From NCBI GenBank assembly GCA_014647715.1, contig BMPS01000001.1, positions 324 through 64,323 on the forward strand: a stretch of DNA of 64,000 bases, given 5' to 3'. Source of the DNA: Streptomyces cinereus. GTDB lineage: Bacteria > Pseudomonadota > Gammaproteobacteria > Pseudomonadales > Moraxellaceae. The position numbers were made by a program, and so were the translations under genes. Under the pieces are notes generated by a model, which saw only the letters and a list, made by a program, of their open reading frames with translations, was not told the DNA's origin and searched no databases. Numbering within the stretch: position 1 is the stretch's first letter; each line of letters starts with the position of its first letter. Positions 37,855 to 47,124 of the stretch are shown here, piece after piece.

Positions 37855-39243
37855 TTAAATATTCACCGACCAATTGCCCTTTAACGCTTGCGCGAGCCGA
37901 TAGGCTTCATGATCATTCATGCCAGTCAGCATGTCTAAAATACACAAGATATTTTGATAAACATCATCCCCTAATTGCCGACTAACATTGCTTAAATGGG
38001 CATTTAATAGATTAAGCAGTCGTAATTGCTCAAACTGAGCAATACTGTCTGTGGAATCACCCGTCAACGCCAGCGGCATAAACGCATCAAGTAGCGTATG
38101 TAAACACCGGTTTGACATGATTTCAACGCGTACTTTGCTTGGATGTTGAAAAATACGGGTATTGGCTAGGCTTTTGGCCTCACTGATACTACTGCGTACG
38201 TTATTGGGGCAGTAGTCAAATAAGCTGCCCGTCAGCTCACCTGCCAATAAGGCGGCTTGGTTGGCAACAAAGGCATCAGTGACTTTGTCTACCAATCGCC
38301 GCATTGCTCGACCCCGTAGCGCGGCTAATTTTTGGCTGATAGGCGCATTGGTCGTGACTTCAGGCGGTACGCCAAGCCGTTTACCGACGAGTTTGAGCAG
38401 CAGTGGCTCAACTTCATGATACTCTAACATACCCAGTAAAATCCCATCTTCCAAATCAATCAGCGCATAACAGATATCATCGGCGGCTTCTAGCAAATAA
38501 GCCAATGGATGACGCGCGTAACCTCTTTGGGTCTTGGGTAGTCGCAGCTGCTCTGCCAAATCATGCAAAAACGGCGCTTCACTTTCAAAACAGCCAAATT
38601 TCTTGAGCGTTAAGGGTGAGGGCAGTGAGTCACTGTCGCTGACTGAATTGATAGGGGTGGAAAGATAAGGGTATTTCATAAAAGCGCCCAGCGTCGCCGC
38701 TGTCAGGCGCATGCCACCTGCATCGGGATGATGCTCGTTACGGGTCAGCAGTCGAAAGCCTTGCGCATTGCCTTCATACGCTAATAAATCTATTTGCTGG
38801 CGCGGGGTAAGCCGCTGCAGATACTGGCGCTGGGCAGGCTGAAAAAACCAATCTCGAATCGCCTGTTCACCTGCATGCCCAAACGGGGGATTACCGATGT
38901 CATGCGCCAGACAAGCTGCTTGCACAATGACCCCCATATCCGACATGGTAAAGCTGCTTGGCAAGTCATTACCGAGCTTTTCCGCGCTCATCATCCCTAG
39001 CGAGCGACCAATACAAGACACTTCAAGCGAATGGGTTAAGCGGGTATGAATACCCATTTCATGGGTTAACGGATGCACTTGGGTTTTTTGATTTAATTGG
39101 CGAAAAGATTGCGAAAAAACCAGCCTGTCATAGTCCTTATGAAATGCCGTCCTTGAGCTCTTGGATTGGGTAAACTGATTGCTATGATAGATAGGTTTGG
39201 CAGATAACAGCGCTTGCCATTGCTTGTGTGTATTTTTTTTCAT
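37855..39243 (-). CDS. dgt: Deoxyguanosinetriphosphate triphosphohydrolase
   Basis: HD-domain dNTP triphosphohydrolase that splits dGTP into deoxyguanosine and triphosphate, controlling dNTP pools. The metal-binding histidines and aspartate are H66/H71 region (IHTRLTHSLEV) and H114-D115 (CLAHDIGNPPFGHAGE). The early RTAFHKDYDRLVFSQSFRQL segment is the family start. 462 residues falls between the type-2 (about 440) and E. coli type-1 (505) lengths, so it is best called dGTPase-like. It is upstream of the FabR-like gene and probably has its own promoter. Confidence 0.93.
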   Translation of the reverse strand: MKKNTHKQWQALLSAKPIYHSNQFTQSKSSRTAFHKDYDRLVFSQSFRQLNQKTQVHPLTHEMGIHTRLTHSLEVSCIGRSLGMMSAEKLGNDLPSSFTMSDMGVIVQAACLAHDIGNPPFGHAGEQAIRDWFFQPAQRQYLQRLTPRQQIDLLAYEGNAQGFRLLTRNEHHPDAGGMRLTAATLGAFMKYPYLSTPINSVSDSDSLPSPLTLKKFGCFESEAPFLHDLAEQLRLPKTQRGYARHPLAYLLEAADDICYALIDLEDGILLGMLEYHEVEPLLLKLVGKRLGVPPEVTTNAPISQKLAALRGRAMRRLVDKVTDAFVANQAALLAGELTGSLFDYCPNNVRSSISEAKSLANTRIFQHPSKVRVEIMSNRCLHTLLDAFMPLALTGDSTDSIAQFEQLRLLNLLNAHLSNVSRQLGDDVYQNILCILDMLTGMNDHEAYRLAQALKGNWSVNI

Positions 39244-39629
39244 TATTGTTTTCAGTCATAAAGATAAAAAGCGGATTCTTGGAATTAGCTAACTAAATAA
39301 TTGAGTTTAGCTAGATAATTGATTACTAACCAGTTTGGATAAAAATTTTTTAAGTGTTTGACGACACTATACCATTAATCGCAAAAAAATGACTAAATAG
39401 GAATTTTTTTGATAAAACAATTGTGTAATTTTTTATTATTGTTATAATTTAGTAACAAATACATTGTATAATGTAATCACCATAAGATAAATGTAATATT
39501 TGATTACCTTTGTAAATTGCTTTTATGGCACTATTACGCATAGTTTTCGGTTATGTCGTATATGGATAGTTGCTAAGTAACACGATGAAATTTAAACCGT
39601 TAAATTTCAAATTTTTTAGGACACAATTT
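39244..39629. other. AT-rich intergenic region with promoter
   Basis: 386 bp of strongly AT-rich DNA between divergent dgt and the small membrane protein gene. A promoter candidate on the plus strand is ttgtgt (39421-39426) and tataat (39443-39448), 16 bp apart; another box, tataat, is at 39472-39477. gtaatc and gattac flank the segment 39474-39506 as an inverted repeat. No gene is seen. Confidence 0.5.
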
Positions 39630-39875
39630 ATGATCCATCAAGCTAACAATACGAACGATAAAGATGCCGATGATAGTGTAGAAATGACGCGCCATCACTC
39701 CAAAATCAACATTCATAGTGTTGTACTGGTGATTATGTTATCGCTCGTGGTGACATTTTTGATGGTGGTAGGGGTCAGCTATCTGTATGAAGCCAACAAC
39801 TTAAAAGGACAGTCATCAAAATATTTATGTCCGTCTGCTTCTGCCGTACAAGTGGGTATATGCATTAAAAGCTAA
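39630..39875 (+). CDS. Small single-pass membrane protein, hypothetical
   Basis: An 81-residue protein of unknown function. One hydrophobic helix (VVLVIMLSLVVTFLMVVGVS, about residues 29-48) separates a polar acidic N-terminus (NNTNDKDADDSVEMTRHHSK) from a short C-terminal tail with two cysteines (YLCPSASAVQVGICIKS). The ATG at 39630 is chosen for its AGGA ribosome binding site; ATG 39585 or TTG 39570 would extend it upstream. A sigma-70-like promoter upstream and a good terminator (39916-39942) make it a likely independent gene. The two cysteines suggest a disulfide if the tail is periplasmic. Confidence 0.65.
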   Translation: MIHQANNTNDKDADDSVEMTRHHSKINIHSVVLVIMLSLVVTFLMVVGVSYLYEANNLKGQSSKYLCPSASAVQVGICIKS

Positions 39876-39915
39876 TAGTGGGTTTGCTATTAGGCGTGAA
39901 TGGTTATTATATCTG

Positions 39916-39942
39916 CCGACTGGGTCAACCTAGTCGGTTTTT
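39916..39942 (+). terminator. Terminator of small membrane protein gene
   Basis: ccgactggg and cctagtcgg pair (one G-T) around loop tcaa, followed by ttttt. It lies 41 bp past the stop codon. Confidence 0.8.
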
Positions 39943-40019
39943 AATGCCTATCGGTTTTTTAATGCCTAAGTTCAAGGGCTTTGAATTAAAATGCTTTAAA
40001 TTAAAGCGCTTTGGGCTGG
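39935..40019. repeat. Short tandem repeats overlapping the end of rsmD
   Basis: First a 17-18-bp duplication of cggttttt-taatgccta (39935 and 39953). Then three 15-bp units: gggctttgaattaaa at 39976, atgctttaaattaaa at 39991 and gcgctttgggctggt at 40006. The last unit encodes the end of RsmD on the minus strand. Confidence 0.8.
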
Positions 40020-40624
40020 TAAATGCCGGCAAAAATTTGCCCCATTTTTTTATATTTAAGTGGCTCAAGTGACGCGGTAAAAGATTCTAACAGGTGGCTA
40101 TGATCTTGATCGCTTTCGATATACAGTAATGTCTGCGGATGGATTAACTGATGGTTTATTAACCCATGCAAAATTGTATCCCATAACGCTAGTTGATAAG
40201 GCGGGTCGATAAACACCACATCAAACGGCTTATTGTTTGCCAATTGTGTTAAGGCATGTTGTATCGTAGCTTGCATTGTCACAATTTTTGTATCAGCAAT
40301 ACCTAACATGGCTTGGGTGGCTTTAATTTGCCTAAATTGCTCATGGTTAGGCTCGATAGAAGTTAACTGCTTGGCACCCCGCGACAAGGCTTCAAAACCG
40401 AGCACCCCACTACCAGCACAGCAATCAAGTACCTTGGCAGTGACTAAATCATCGGCAAGCCAGTTAAATACTGTCTCTCGGACACGGTCAGGGGTGGGCC
40501 GCAATCCATCGGCATCGATAAACGCCACCAAACGCCGCCGATACTCGCCGCCGATGATACGGACGTGAGAAATAGGGGGGGATTTGGTGGCTTTATTGGC
40601 TCGTTTGCTAATTTTGGACATCAT
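40001..40624 (-). CDS. rsmD: 16S rRNA (guanine(966)-N(2))-methyltransferase
   Basis: A 207-residue SAM-dependent methyltransferase modifying G966 of 16S rRNA. The N-terminal IIGGEYRRR, the SAM-binding VLDCCAGSGVLGFEALSRGA near residue 65 and the catalytic DPPY (VFIDPPYQLALWD, near 140) are all present. Either of two adjacent ATG codons could start it. It is downstream of mrdA on the same strand by 35 bp and may be cotranscribed with it. The last codons run into the 15-bp repeat tract. Confidence 0.94.
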   Translation of the reverse strand: MMSKISKRANKATKSPPISHVRIIGGEYRRRLVAFIDADGLRPTPDRVRETVFNWLADDLVTAKVLDCCAGSGVLGFEALSRGAKQLTSIEPNHEQFRQIKATQAMLGIADTKIVTMQATIQHALTQLANNKPFDVVFIDPPYQLALWDTILHGLINHQLIHPQTLLYIESDQDHSHLLESFTASLEPLKYKKMGQIFAGIYQPKAL

Positions 40625-40659
40625 GGTTTGAAAGTCATAGTTTGGACATCTACATTACG

Positions 40660-42639
40660 TTAGTCAGCGCCACCCACCGCAGGGAGTTTGGCGGTATTGG
40701 GTTTTGCGATAATAGGTTTGCCTGACAAAACTAACGCTTCACGTTGCAATTTAGCGGCTTGTTTTTCGGCGTTGATTTTGACAAGTTCTTCAGGCGACGG
40801 TGGCACAATCGGTTTTTTGATTTTATCAATAAGCCAATAATCCATCATTTTACGCACAATCGGTGCTACCCAGCCACCATGACGCCCATTCTCTACGATG
40901 ACGGCAATGGCAATTTGCGGGTTTTCTACCGGGGCAAAGCCAACAAACCAGCCATGATCCCAGTGACGCGAGTCAAGCGCGGCTTCGTTATAGCGTTTAC
41001 CTTGTGCGATAGATTTGACCTGCGCTGTGCCTGTTTTGCCAGCGATGCGATAAGTTGGCGTATAGATATTATGCGCTGTGCCTTTTTTGACCACATCTTC
41101 CATGGCTAGGTGCATACGCTGCCAATCATCGGGGTTACCGTTGTATTGAATTTTCCCATCGGGCTTTTCAATAGGGGTGACATGTTCGGCACCGGTGGAT
41201 TTTTTGAGCAGATGGGGGGTTAAATGCTGTCCATCACCGGCTAGCATGGCGATACCATTGGCAATCTGTAAGGGTGTCGCCAAAAAATACCCTTGCCCGA
41301 TACTCACAGAAATGGTTTCCCCAGGCAACCAGGCTTTTTTATAGGTTTTCATTTTCCACTCAGTAGAAGGGTAGACCCCGGTTTTTTCTCCCGGCAAATC
41401 AATGCCCGTTTTACTACCAAAATTAAAACGCGTCATCCAATCATGAAGACGGTCAATACCCAGTTGATAAGACAGCTTGTAGTAGTAGGTATCGACAGAT
41501 TCGACCACGGATTTATGCAGATTGACGTTACCATGACCTGATTTTTTCCAGTCACGAAATTTATGGCTATCGCCAGGCAGACTAAAATAACCCGGATCAT
41601 AAATACTACTGTCCCATCCCATGATGCCGTAATGAATCCCTGCCAAACCCTCAATCGGTTTGATAGAAGAACCCGGGGGGTATTGCCCTTGTAGCGCACG
41701 GTTATACAGTGGCATGTCGGGGTCTTGTTGCAGCGCCTTGTATTCTCTGCTACTAATTCCAGTGATAAAGGGATTGGGGTCAAAACTTGGATTGCTCACA
41801 AAGGCTAAAATCTCGCCAGTGCTGGGGTCAATCGCCACTGCCGCGCCACGTTTGCCATTTAACAAATCGCTGGTCAATTTTTGTAACCCATAATCAAGGC
41901 TTAGATAAATATCATTACCGGGAATGGGCGGTTTGGTATCGAGTTTTTTGATGATATCGCCATAGGCATTGGTTTCAATTGATTGATAACCGGGTTTGCC
42001 CAGTAGCAGGGATTCGTAATATTTTTCAATCCCTGTTTTACCAATCAAATCGGTGCCTGCATACAGTTTCTTATCCAACTTTTTACTGTCGTTGTCGCTG
42101 ATACGCCCAACATAGCCAATCACATGGGCAAATAAATCACTGTAGGGATAGGTGCGCGTAAGTTTACTTTGAATTGTCACGCCTTTAAAAAACGGTTTAC
42201 GTTCACTAAACTGGGCAACTTGCTGCTCGGTGAGTCCAATTTTAATGGTGACAGGTTCATTTTTACTTTTTTTAAGGGCTTTTGAAGCTTCACTGATTTC
42301 TTCAGGTGTCAACTGAAAAATCGGGGTGAGTAGCGCCAAGGTATTGTCAGGATTGTCAATTTCATCAGGACTGATAACAGCGGTAAAAACAGGCTGGTTA
42401 TCTGCCAAAATCACGCCGTTACGGTCATAAATGTAGCCGCGACTGGGCGGCGCAGAAACCAGTTTGATACGATTATTGTCAGACTGGGTGACGTACTGGT
42501 CGTGGGTATAAATTTGTAGATAAGCATAGCGTACAATCAAGCCAACCAAACCCAAAAAAACAAACACCGATGCCAAAATTACCCGGCGGCGAAAGATAAG
42601 ATTTTCACGTTGCATATCTGAAGAATGGGGTGGTTTCAT
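40660..42639 (-). CDS. mrdA: Penicillin-binding protein 2
   Basis: Class B transpeptidase that cross-links peptidoglycan during cell elongation and keeps the rod or short-rod shape with RodA. An N-terminal membrane helix (RVILASVFVFLGLVGLIVRY, about 18-37) precedes the dimerisation domain and the transpeptidase domain. The active site SxxK is in YPPGSSIKP near residue 325, SxD in SVDTYYYKL and KTG in AGKTGTAQ near 535. At 659 residues the length is normal. The usual partner rodA is not adjacent; rsmD follows instead. Confidence 0.95.
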   Translation of the reverse strand: MKPPHSSDMQRENLIFRRRVILASVFVFLGLVGLIVRYAYLQIYTHDQYVTQSDNNRIKLVSAPPSRGYIYDRNGVILADNQPVFTAVISPDEIDNPDNTLALLTPIFQLTPEEISEASKALKKSKNEPVTIKIGLTEQQVAQFSERKPFFKGVTIQSKLTRTYPYSDLFAHVIGYVGRISDNDSKKLDKKLYAGTDLIGKTGIEKYYESLLLGKPGYQSIETNAYGDIIKKLDTKPPIPGNDIYLSLDYGLQKLTSDLLNGKRGAAVAIDPSTGEILAFVSNPSFDPNPFITGISSREYKALQQDPDMPLYNRALQGQYPPGSSIKPIEGLAGIHYGIMGWDSSIYDPGYFSLPGDSHKFRDWKKSGHGNVNLHKSVVESVDTYYYKLSYQLGIDRLHDWMTRFNFGSKTGIDLPGEKTGVYPSTEWKMKTYKKAWLPGETISVSIGQGYFLATPLQIANGIAMLAGDGQHLTPHLLKKSTGAEHVTPIEKPDGKIQYNGNPDDWQRMHLAMEDVVKKGTAHNIYTPTYRIAGKTGTAQVKSIAQGKRYNEAALDSRHWDHGWFVGFAPVENPQIAIAVIVENGRHGGWVAPIVRKMMDYWLIDKIKKPIVPPSPEELVKINAEKQAAKLQREALVLSGKPIIAKPNTAKLPAVGGAD

Positions 42640-43085
42640 AAGCGGGTAACAGCAATTAGAACGGTTTTAAAAAGGGTCGCGGTGCGATGAATGTTTAGCT
42701 TAATGCAAATATAGGGATATCACCCAGCTACTATATATGGGTGGCTTAAATCTGATGGCTTAAGTCAAAATTTAAGAGCGATATACTAGCATAAAACATG
42801 GCAAATAAGCATGCCCAAATCCTGTCAAAATCGCAAATAACTAACGGCTGCTGTCAAAACAAGTGTATCAAATTATGATAGCAGCATTGACGGCAATATG
42901 GATAATAACATAGGGACGCAAAACCGCTAAAAATACAACTTCTTCAGGTAAAATGTATCTTTCTGTGCTAAAATCTAGCGGTTTGAACGCACCCATATTC
43001 ACGCACCCATACTACAGACGTTGTCAAGCAAACCTTGTAATGTCATCTCGGTTTTATGGTCCTTTGATTTTAGCTTTTTCACTAT
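42640..43085. other. Intergenic region upstream of DUF445 gene with inverted repeat
   Basis: 446 bp between divergent mrdA and the DUF445 gene. aaaccgcta (42921-42929) and tagcggttt (42976-42984) form a perfect 9-bp inverted repeat around a possible extended -10 element tgctaaaat at 42966-42974. A 14-bp direct repeat, acgcacccata, lies at 42987 and 43001. No ORF is credible here. Confidence 0.5.
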
Positions 43086-44411
43086 GTGAGCTTTTTTGAT
43101 ATGTTTGCAGAAATTTGGCACAAGCTTGCAACCCATCCGCAATTTTTCGCCATGCTGACCATTCCATTTGTGACAGCAGTCGTGACTTGGGCGCATGTAT
43201 GGATGGCGCTCAAGATGTTATTTTATCCCATTCATTTTTGGGGCATTAAGATTCAAGGTTTCCCAGGCGGCGGTATCGGCTGGCAGGGCATTGTGCCACG
43301 CAAAGCGGGTAAAATATCGGGGATTATCGTTGACCAAACTTTATCCAAGCTTGGCTCGCTCGATGAGTTTTTCCAAGCCATGCACCCTGAAGAAGTGGCA
43401 GATTTTATTAGCCAAACCATGAACCAAAACTTGGATTTGCTGATTGATGAAATCATGAATGAGCGCTCGGCAACGCTGTGGGCGAATCTGCCTTTTGCTG
43501 TCAAACGCCGTATCTATGCCTATGGACACGAGCAATTGCCAGCTATCATGAAAAATCTGGTGCTCGACTTGACCTACAATGTCGAAAACTTGGTTGATAT
43601 GCGCGAGATGATTGTCAACAAGATGGAAAGTGACCGGGCGCTGATGGTGCGGATGTTTTTAAAGGTAGGTCAAAAAGAGATTAATTTTATTTGGCATATC
43701 AGTGCGTTGATTGGGTTTGTATTTGGTATTTTGCAGATGGCGATTTTTTGGTTTGTGCCGCAGCATTGGACGGTGCCGTTTTTTGCCGCGATTTGGGGGC
43801 TGTTGACCAACTGGATTGCCATCTGGATGGTATTTAATCCGATTGAGCCGCATTATTATCGCTATCCCAAATTTTTTAGTTTTAGCAAATCGCTGCCATT
43901 TATCCGCTTTGAAAAACCGCATATGGGACAATTTAACTGGCAAGGTGGTTTCATGAAACGCCAGCCTGAGGTCTCTGAGGTGTTTGCTGAGATTGTGGTC
44001 AAAGATTTGGTCACGCTCAAAAACATCATGTATGAAATGATGTATGGCAGCCGTGCGATGCAAACGCGTGAGCTGATTAAAAAACACCTAAACCCAATTT
44101 TGGAATCACAGGTAATTCAAACCAGCCTGAAATTTGGTTTAGGTCGTAAAGAATTTGGTCAGCTTAGACACGTGATTATTGATAAGTCAATTGCAGCGAC
44201 CATGGTGCCGATGAGTAATCCTGAGCTTAACCTTAGCCGCGCAGAAAAAATCTTTGGGCTGTTTCGAGACCGCATTCGCGCATTGACGCCCAATGAATTT
44301 CAAAATCTGTTGCGTCCTGCCTTTCGTGAAGATGAATTAACACTGATTATTTTGGGCGGTGTGACAGGGTTTTTGGCGGGCTGGATACATTTGATATTGG
44401 TGTTTTATTAA
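43086..44411 (+). CDS. DUF445-family membrane protein
   Basis: A 441-residue membrane protein of the DUF445 (YheB-like) group. It has one hydrophobic segment near residues 20-50 followed by WGIKIQGFPGGGIGWQGIVP, a strongly conserved family motif, then helical soluble regions, two central membrane segments (about 205-260) and a C-terminal membrane helix. Function is not established for the family. The start is GTG 43086 or ATG 43101; neither has a clear ribosome binding site. It precedes the ccm genes by 66 bp on the same strand, possibly only by chance. Confidence 0.8.
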   Translation: MSFFDMFAEIWHKLATHPQFFAMLTIPFVTAVVTWAHVWMALKMLFYPIHFWGIKIQGFPGGGIGWQGIVPRKAGKISGIIVDQTLSKLGSLDEFFQAMHPEEVADFISQTMNQNLDLLIDEIMNERSATLWANLPFAVKRRIYAYGHEQLPAIMKNLVLDLTYNVENLVDMREMIVNKMESDRALMVRMFLKVGQKEINFIWHISALIGFVFGILQMAIFWFVPQHWTVPFFAAIWGLLTNWIAIWMVFNPIEPHYYRYPKFFSFSKSLPFIRFEKPHMGQFNWQGGFMKRQPEVSEVFAEIVVKDLVTLKNIMYEMMYGSRAMQTRELIKKHLNPILESQVIQTSLKFGLGRKEFGQLRHVIIDKSIAATMVPMSNPELNLSRAEKIFGLFRDRIRALTPNEFQNLLRPAFREDELTLIILGGVTGFLAGWIHLILVFY

Positions 44412-44477
44412 TTTGACCCATTTTTTTGGTGAAAATTCTACAGTGTGATAACCACTACAGCGATAGGAGCAGTGGGT

Positions 44478-46562
44478 ATGTTAATTACTGAATTGGGCTA
44501 TTTTGCGCTTATTTCAGCCTTGGTGATTGCCATTTTACAGGTTATTTTGCCAGCAGTGGGGGTGTTTAAACACCAACCTGCTTGGCAACGACTGGCAGGA
44601 AGTTTTGCCATTGCTCAGTTTTTGGCAACCGGCACGTCATTTTTGTGCCTGATGTATGGGTTTTATGCCAATGATTTTACGTTGATTTATGTCGCCAATC
44701 AGTCAAATTCTCTGCTACCTTGGTACTATCGCCTATCCGCCACGTGGGGCGGGCATGAAGGCTCACTGTTACTGTGGGTCACCATTTTGGCGACTTGGGG
44801 CGCGGCGGTAGCCGTTTTTAGTCGAAGCCTGCCGCTTGCCATGCGCGCACGCGTGTTGGTGATTATAGCCTTTGTGCAAATGATGATGCTAAGCATGGTG
44901 ATTTTTGTGTCGTCACCTTTTAATCGCAGTCTACCCAGCATCCCCGTGGATGGCAAAGATTTGAATCCACTACTGCAAGACCCCGGATTGATCTTTCATC
45001 CGCCGATGCTGTATATGGGCTATGTGGGCGCGGTGGTACCGTTTGCCTTTGCCATGGCAGCATTGTGGGCAGGTCGGTTAGATGCGGTGTGGACGCGTTG
45101 GTCGCGTCCTTGGACACTAGCGGCTTGGTGCTGTTTGACATTAGGGATTGTGTTTGGCTCAATGTGGGCATACAACGAGCTTGGCTGGGGCGGCTGGTGG
45201 TTCTGGGACCCTGTGGAGAACGCGTCCTTTATGCCTTGGCTCGGTGGGGTGGCATTATTACACTCATTGGCAGTTACCGAAAAGCGCGGCGTATTCAAAG
45301 CTTGGACGATTATGTTGGCGATTTTCACTTTTGCCTTGAGTTTATTGGGTACGTTTTTGGTACGTTCGGGGGTCATTACCTCGGTTCATTCATTTGCCGC
45401 AGACCCCACCCGCGGTCTGTTTATCCTAGTGATTTTGGGCGTGGTAATCGGTGGCGGTCTGGCGATGTTTGCGTGGCGCGGTTGGCGTTTGACCCAAGAA
45501 AGCCATTATCAGCTCAAATCTCGTGAGACATTATTGGTCATCAACAACATTATTATATTAGTCGCAACCATCGTGGTGGTCATTGGCACACTTTATCCAA
45601 TGCTGGCCGATGCGTTAAAACTGGGTCAAGTATCGGTGGGCGCGCCTTATTTTAATGCGTTATTTGTGCCGTTAACTTGGTTATTGTTGTTGTTTTTAGC
45701 CATTGGACCGGTCAGCCGTTGGAAAAAAGACACTCGTCCATTGTTGGGTATAGGCTTGGCGATTTTAGCCAGCTGTTTTGTGTTAGCCGGGGTTTTAAGC
45801 TATTTCTTGGTGAGTGGCATCAATATCAACATCTTTATGTCAGCGGCACTGTGTTTATGGGTGTTGGTATGGATGGTGATTGATATCAAAGACAAAACCC
45901 GTAACGCGCGCTCGCTGGGCGCTGGGCTGAAACGTCTGCACATGGGCTATTGGGGAATGCAGCTAGCGCATTTGGGTATTTTACTATCCGTGATGGGCAT
46001 TGCCATTACCACAAGCTTAAGTATCGAAAAAGACATTGCCATGCAAAAAAACCAATCGGTTGAAGTACAGGGCTACCAGTTCACGATGGATGAGCTAAAA
46101 AAAATTCGCGGCGCCAACTTTGATGCCACCCAAGCGGTGGTCAGTGTTCGTAAAAATAACCAAATAGTCGCCACCCTTTATCCAGAAAAACGCCATTATG
46201 TGGTCAGTCAAATGCCCATGACCGAAGCTTCTATCCAGTATAACCCATTAAGAGATATCTATATGGCAATGGGAGAGCCTATTTTGGACGCCAATCAAAG
46301 TGAAGCCAATGCCACTAAATGGGCGGTGCGTATCTATATCAAACCTGGCGTACGCTGGGTGTGGTGGGGTGGTTTTGTGCTGGCGCTCGGTGCGATTTTA
46401 AGTATGTTTGATAAACGCTATCGTAAACTGCCTAGACTTGCTGATATGAGTGATGACAAGTCGGGGAATTTGGCAGCGATTAACACCCCAGCGGCAATCG
46501 CCCCCGTGTTAGTAAAAAATGACAGTGAGTTAGGTGAGGAGAGTGCTCATGGCAATGCGTAA
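44478..46562 (+). CDS. ccmF: Heme lyase subunit CcmF
   Basis: Integral membrane protein (about 694 residues, 15 membrane segments) that attaches heme to apocytochrome c in system I maturation. The tryptophan-rich heme-handling motif WGGWWFWDPVENASFMPW is near residue 245, with flanking histidines. ATG 44478 is chosen: MLITELGYFALISALVIA matches the family N-terminus and AGGAG lies upstream; a GTG 33 bases earlier is in frame. It overlaps ccmG by 14 bp. ccmA-E are not adjacent, so the system is split in this genome. Confidence 0.95.
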   Translation: MLITELGYFALISALVIAILQVILPAVGVFKHQPAWQRLAGSFAIAQFLATGTSFLCLMYGFYANDFTLIYVANQSNSLLPWYYRLSATWGGHEGSLLLWVTILATWGAAVAVFSRSLPLAMRARVLVIIAFVQMMMLSMVIFVSSPFNRSLPSIPVDGKDLNPLLQDPGLIFHPPMLYMGYVGAVVPFAFAMAALWAGRLDAVWTRWSRPWTLAAWCCLTLGIVFGSMWAYNELGWGGWWFWDPVENASFMPWLGGVALLHSLAVTEKRGVFKAWTIMLAIFTFALSLLGTFLVRSGVITSVHSFAADPTRGLFILVILGVVIGGGLAMFAWRGWRLTQESHYQLKSRETLLVINNIIILVATIVVVIGTLYPMLADALKLGQVSVGAPYFNALFVPLTWLLLLFLAIGPVSRWKKDTRPLLGIGLAILASCFVLAGVLSYFLVSGININIFMSAALCLWVLVWMVIDIKDKTRNARSLGAGLKRLHMGYWGMQLAHLGILLSVMGIAITTSLSIEKDIAMQKNQSVEVQGYQFTMDELKKIRGANFDATQAVVSVRKNNQIVATLYPEKRHYVVSQMPMTEASIQYNPLRDIYMAMGEPILDANQSEANATKWAVRIYIKPGVRWVWWGGFVLALGAILSMFDKRYRKLPRLADMSDDKSGNLAAINTPAAIAPVLVKNDSELGEESAHGNA

Positions 46563-47124
46563 AAGACAACTTTGGTTTTTGATTCCTTTGGTGCTTTTTT
46601 TGATTATCATTGCGCTGTTTTATACGCGGTTGGGCAAAGATACCACGGTAGTGACCAACACCTCGCTCAATCGCGCTTTGCCAAGTTTTAGCTTACCGTC
46701 TTTGGGTAACCCATCACAAATGATTACCCAAGCACAGCTACCCAAACAGCCATTTCTACTCAATATATGGGCATCTTGGTGTGTGACTTGTAAAGTTGAA
46801 CACCCGTTTTTATTGCAAATGTCAAAAGCAGGTGTACCGATTGTTGGGGTCAATTATAAAGATGAAACCAAAGACGCGCTCGATTATCTCAACACCTATG
46901 AAGACCCATTTACCCTCAATGTGCAAGATAAAGAAGGGAATTTTGGCATTGATTTGGGTCTGACAGGTGTGCCAGAGTCATTTGTGGTTGATGGCAAGGG
47001 CAATGTGCGCCAGCATATCTTGGGTGAAATCAACGAAGAGCGCTACAACAAGCAAGTATTGCCTTGTATGACTGCGCTGCGTGAACAAGCCGCTGATGCT
47101 AAAATCCGTGAGGTGTGCCAATGA
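46549..47124 (+). CDS. ccmG: Thiol:disulfide interchange protein CcmG (DsbE)
   Basis: Membrane-anchored periplasmic thioredoxin that reduces the apocytochrome c CXXCH cysteines. N-terminal anchor LWFLIPLVLFLIIIALFYT is at about 8-26 and the active site is C78-V-T-C81 in WASWCVTCKVEH. The family's GVYGAPE-like loop reads GLTGVPESFVVDGKG. ATG 46549 follows a GAGGAG site and lies inside ccmF, so the genes are translationally coupled; the longer GTG-initiated ORF is less likely. Stop tga overlaps the next ATG. Confidence 0.94.
   Translation: MAMRKRQLWFLIPLVLFLIIIALFYTRLGKDTTVVTNTSLNRALPSFSLPSLGNPSQMITQAQLPKQPFLLNIWASWCVTCKVEHPFLLQMSKAGVPIVGVNYKDETKDALDYLNTYEDPFTLNVQDKEGNFGIDLGLTGVPESFVVDGKGNVRQHILGEINEERYNKQVLPCMTALREQAADAKIREVCQ

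Noticed and set aside
37855-39243. dgt as a phage-defence nucleotidase gene
   Set aside because: It is in a housekeeping context with no associated defence genes, so the ordinary dGTPase role is more likely.
39878-40072. 64-codon ORF after the small membrane protein gene
   Set aside because: It consists mostly of a terminator and tandem repeats and runs into the opposite strand of rsmD.
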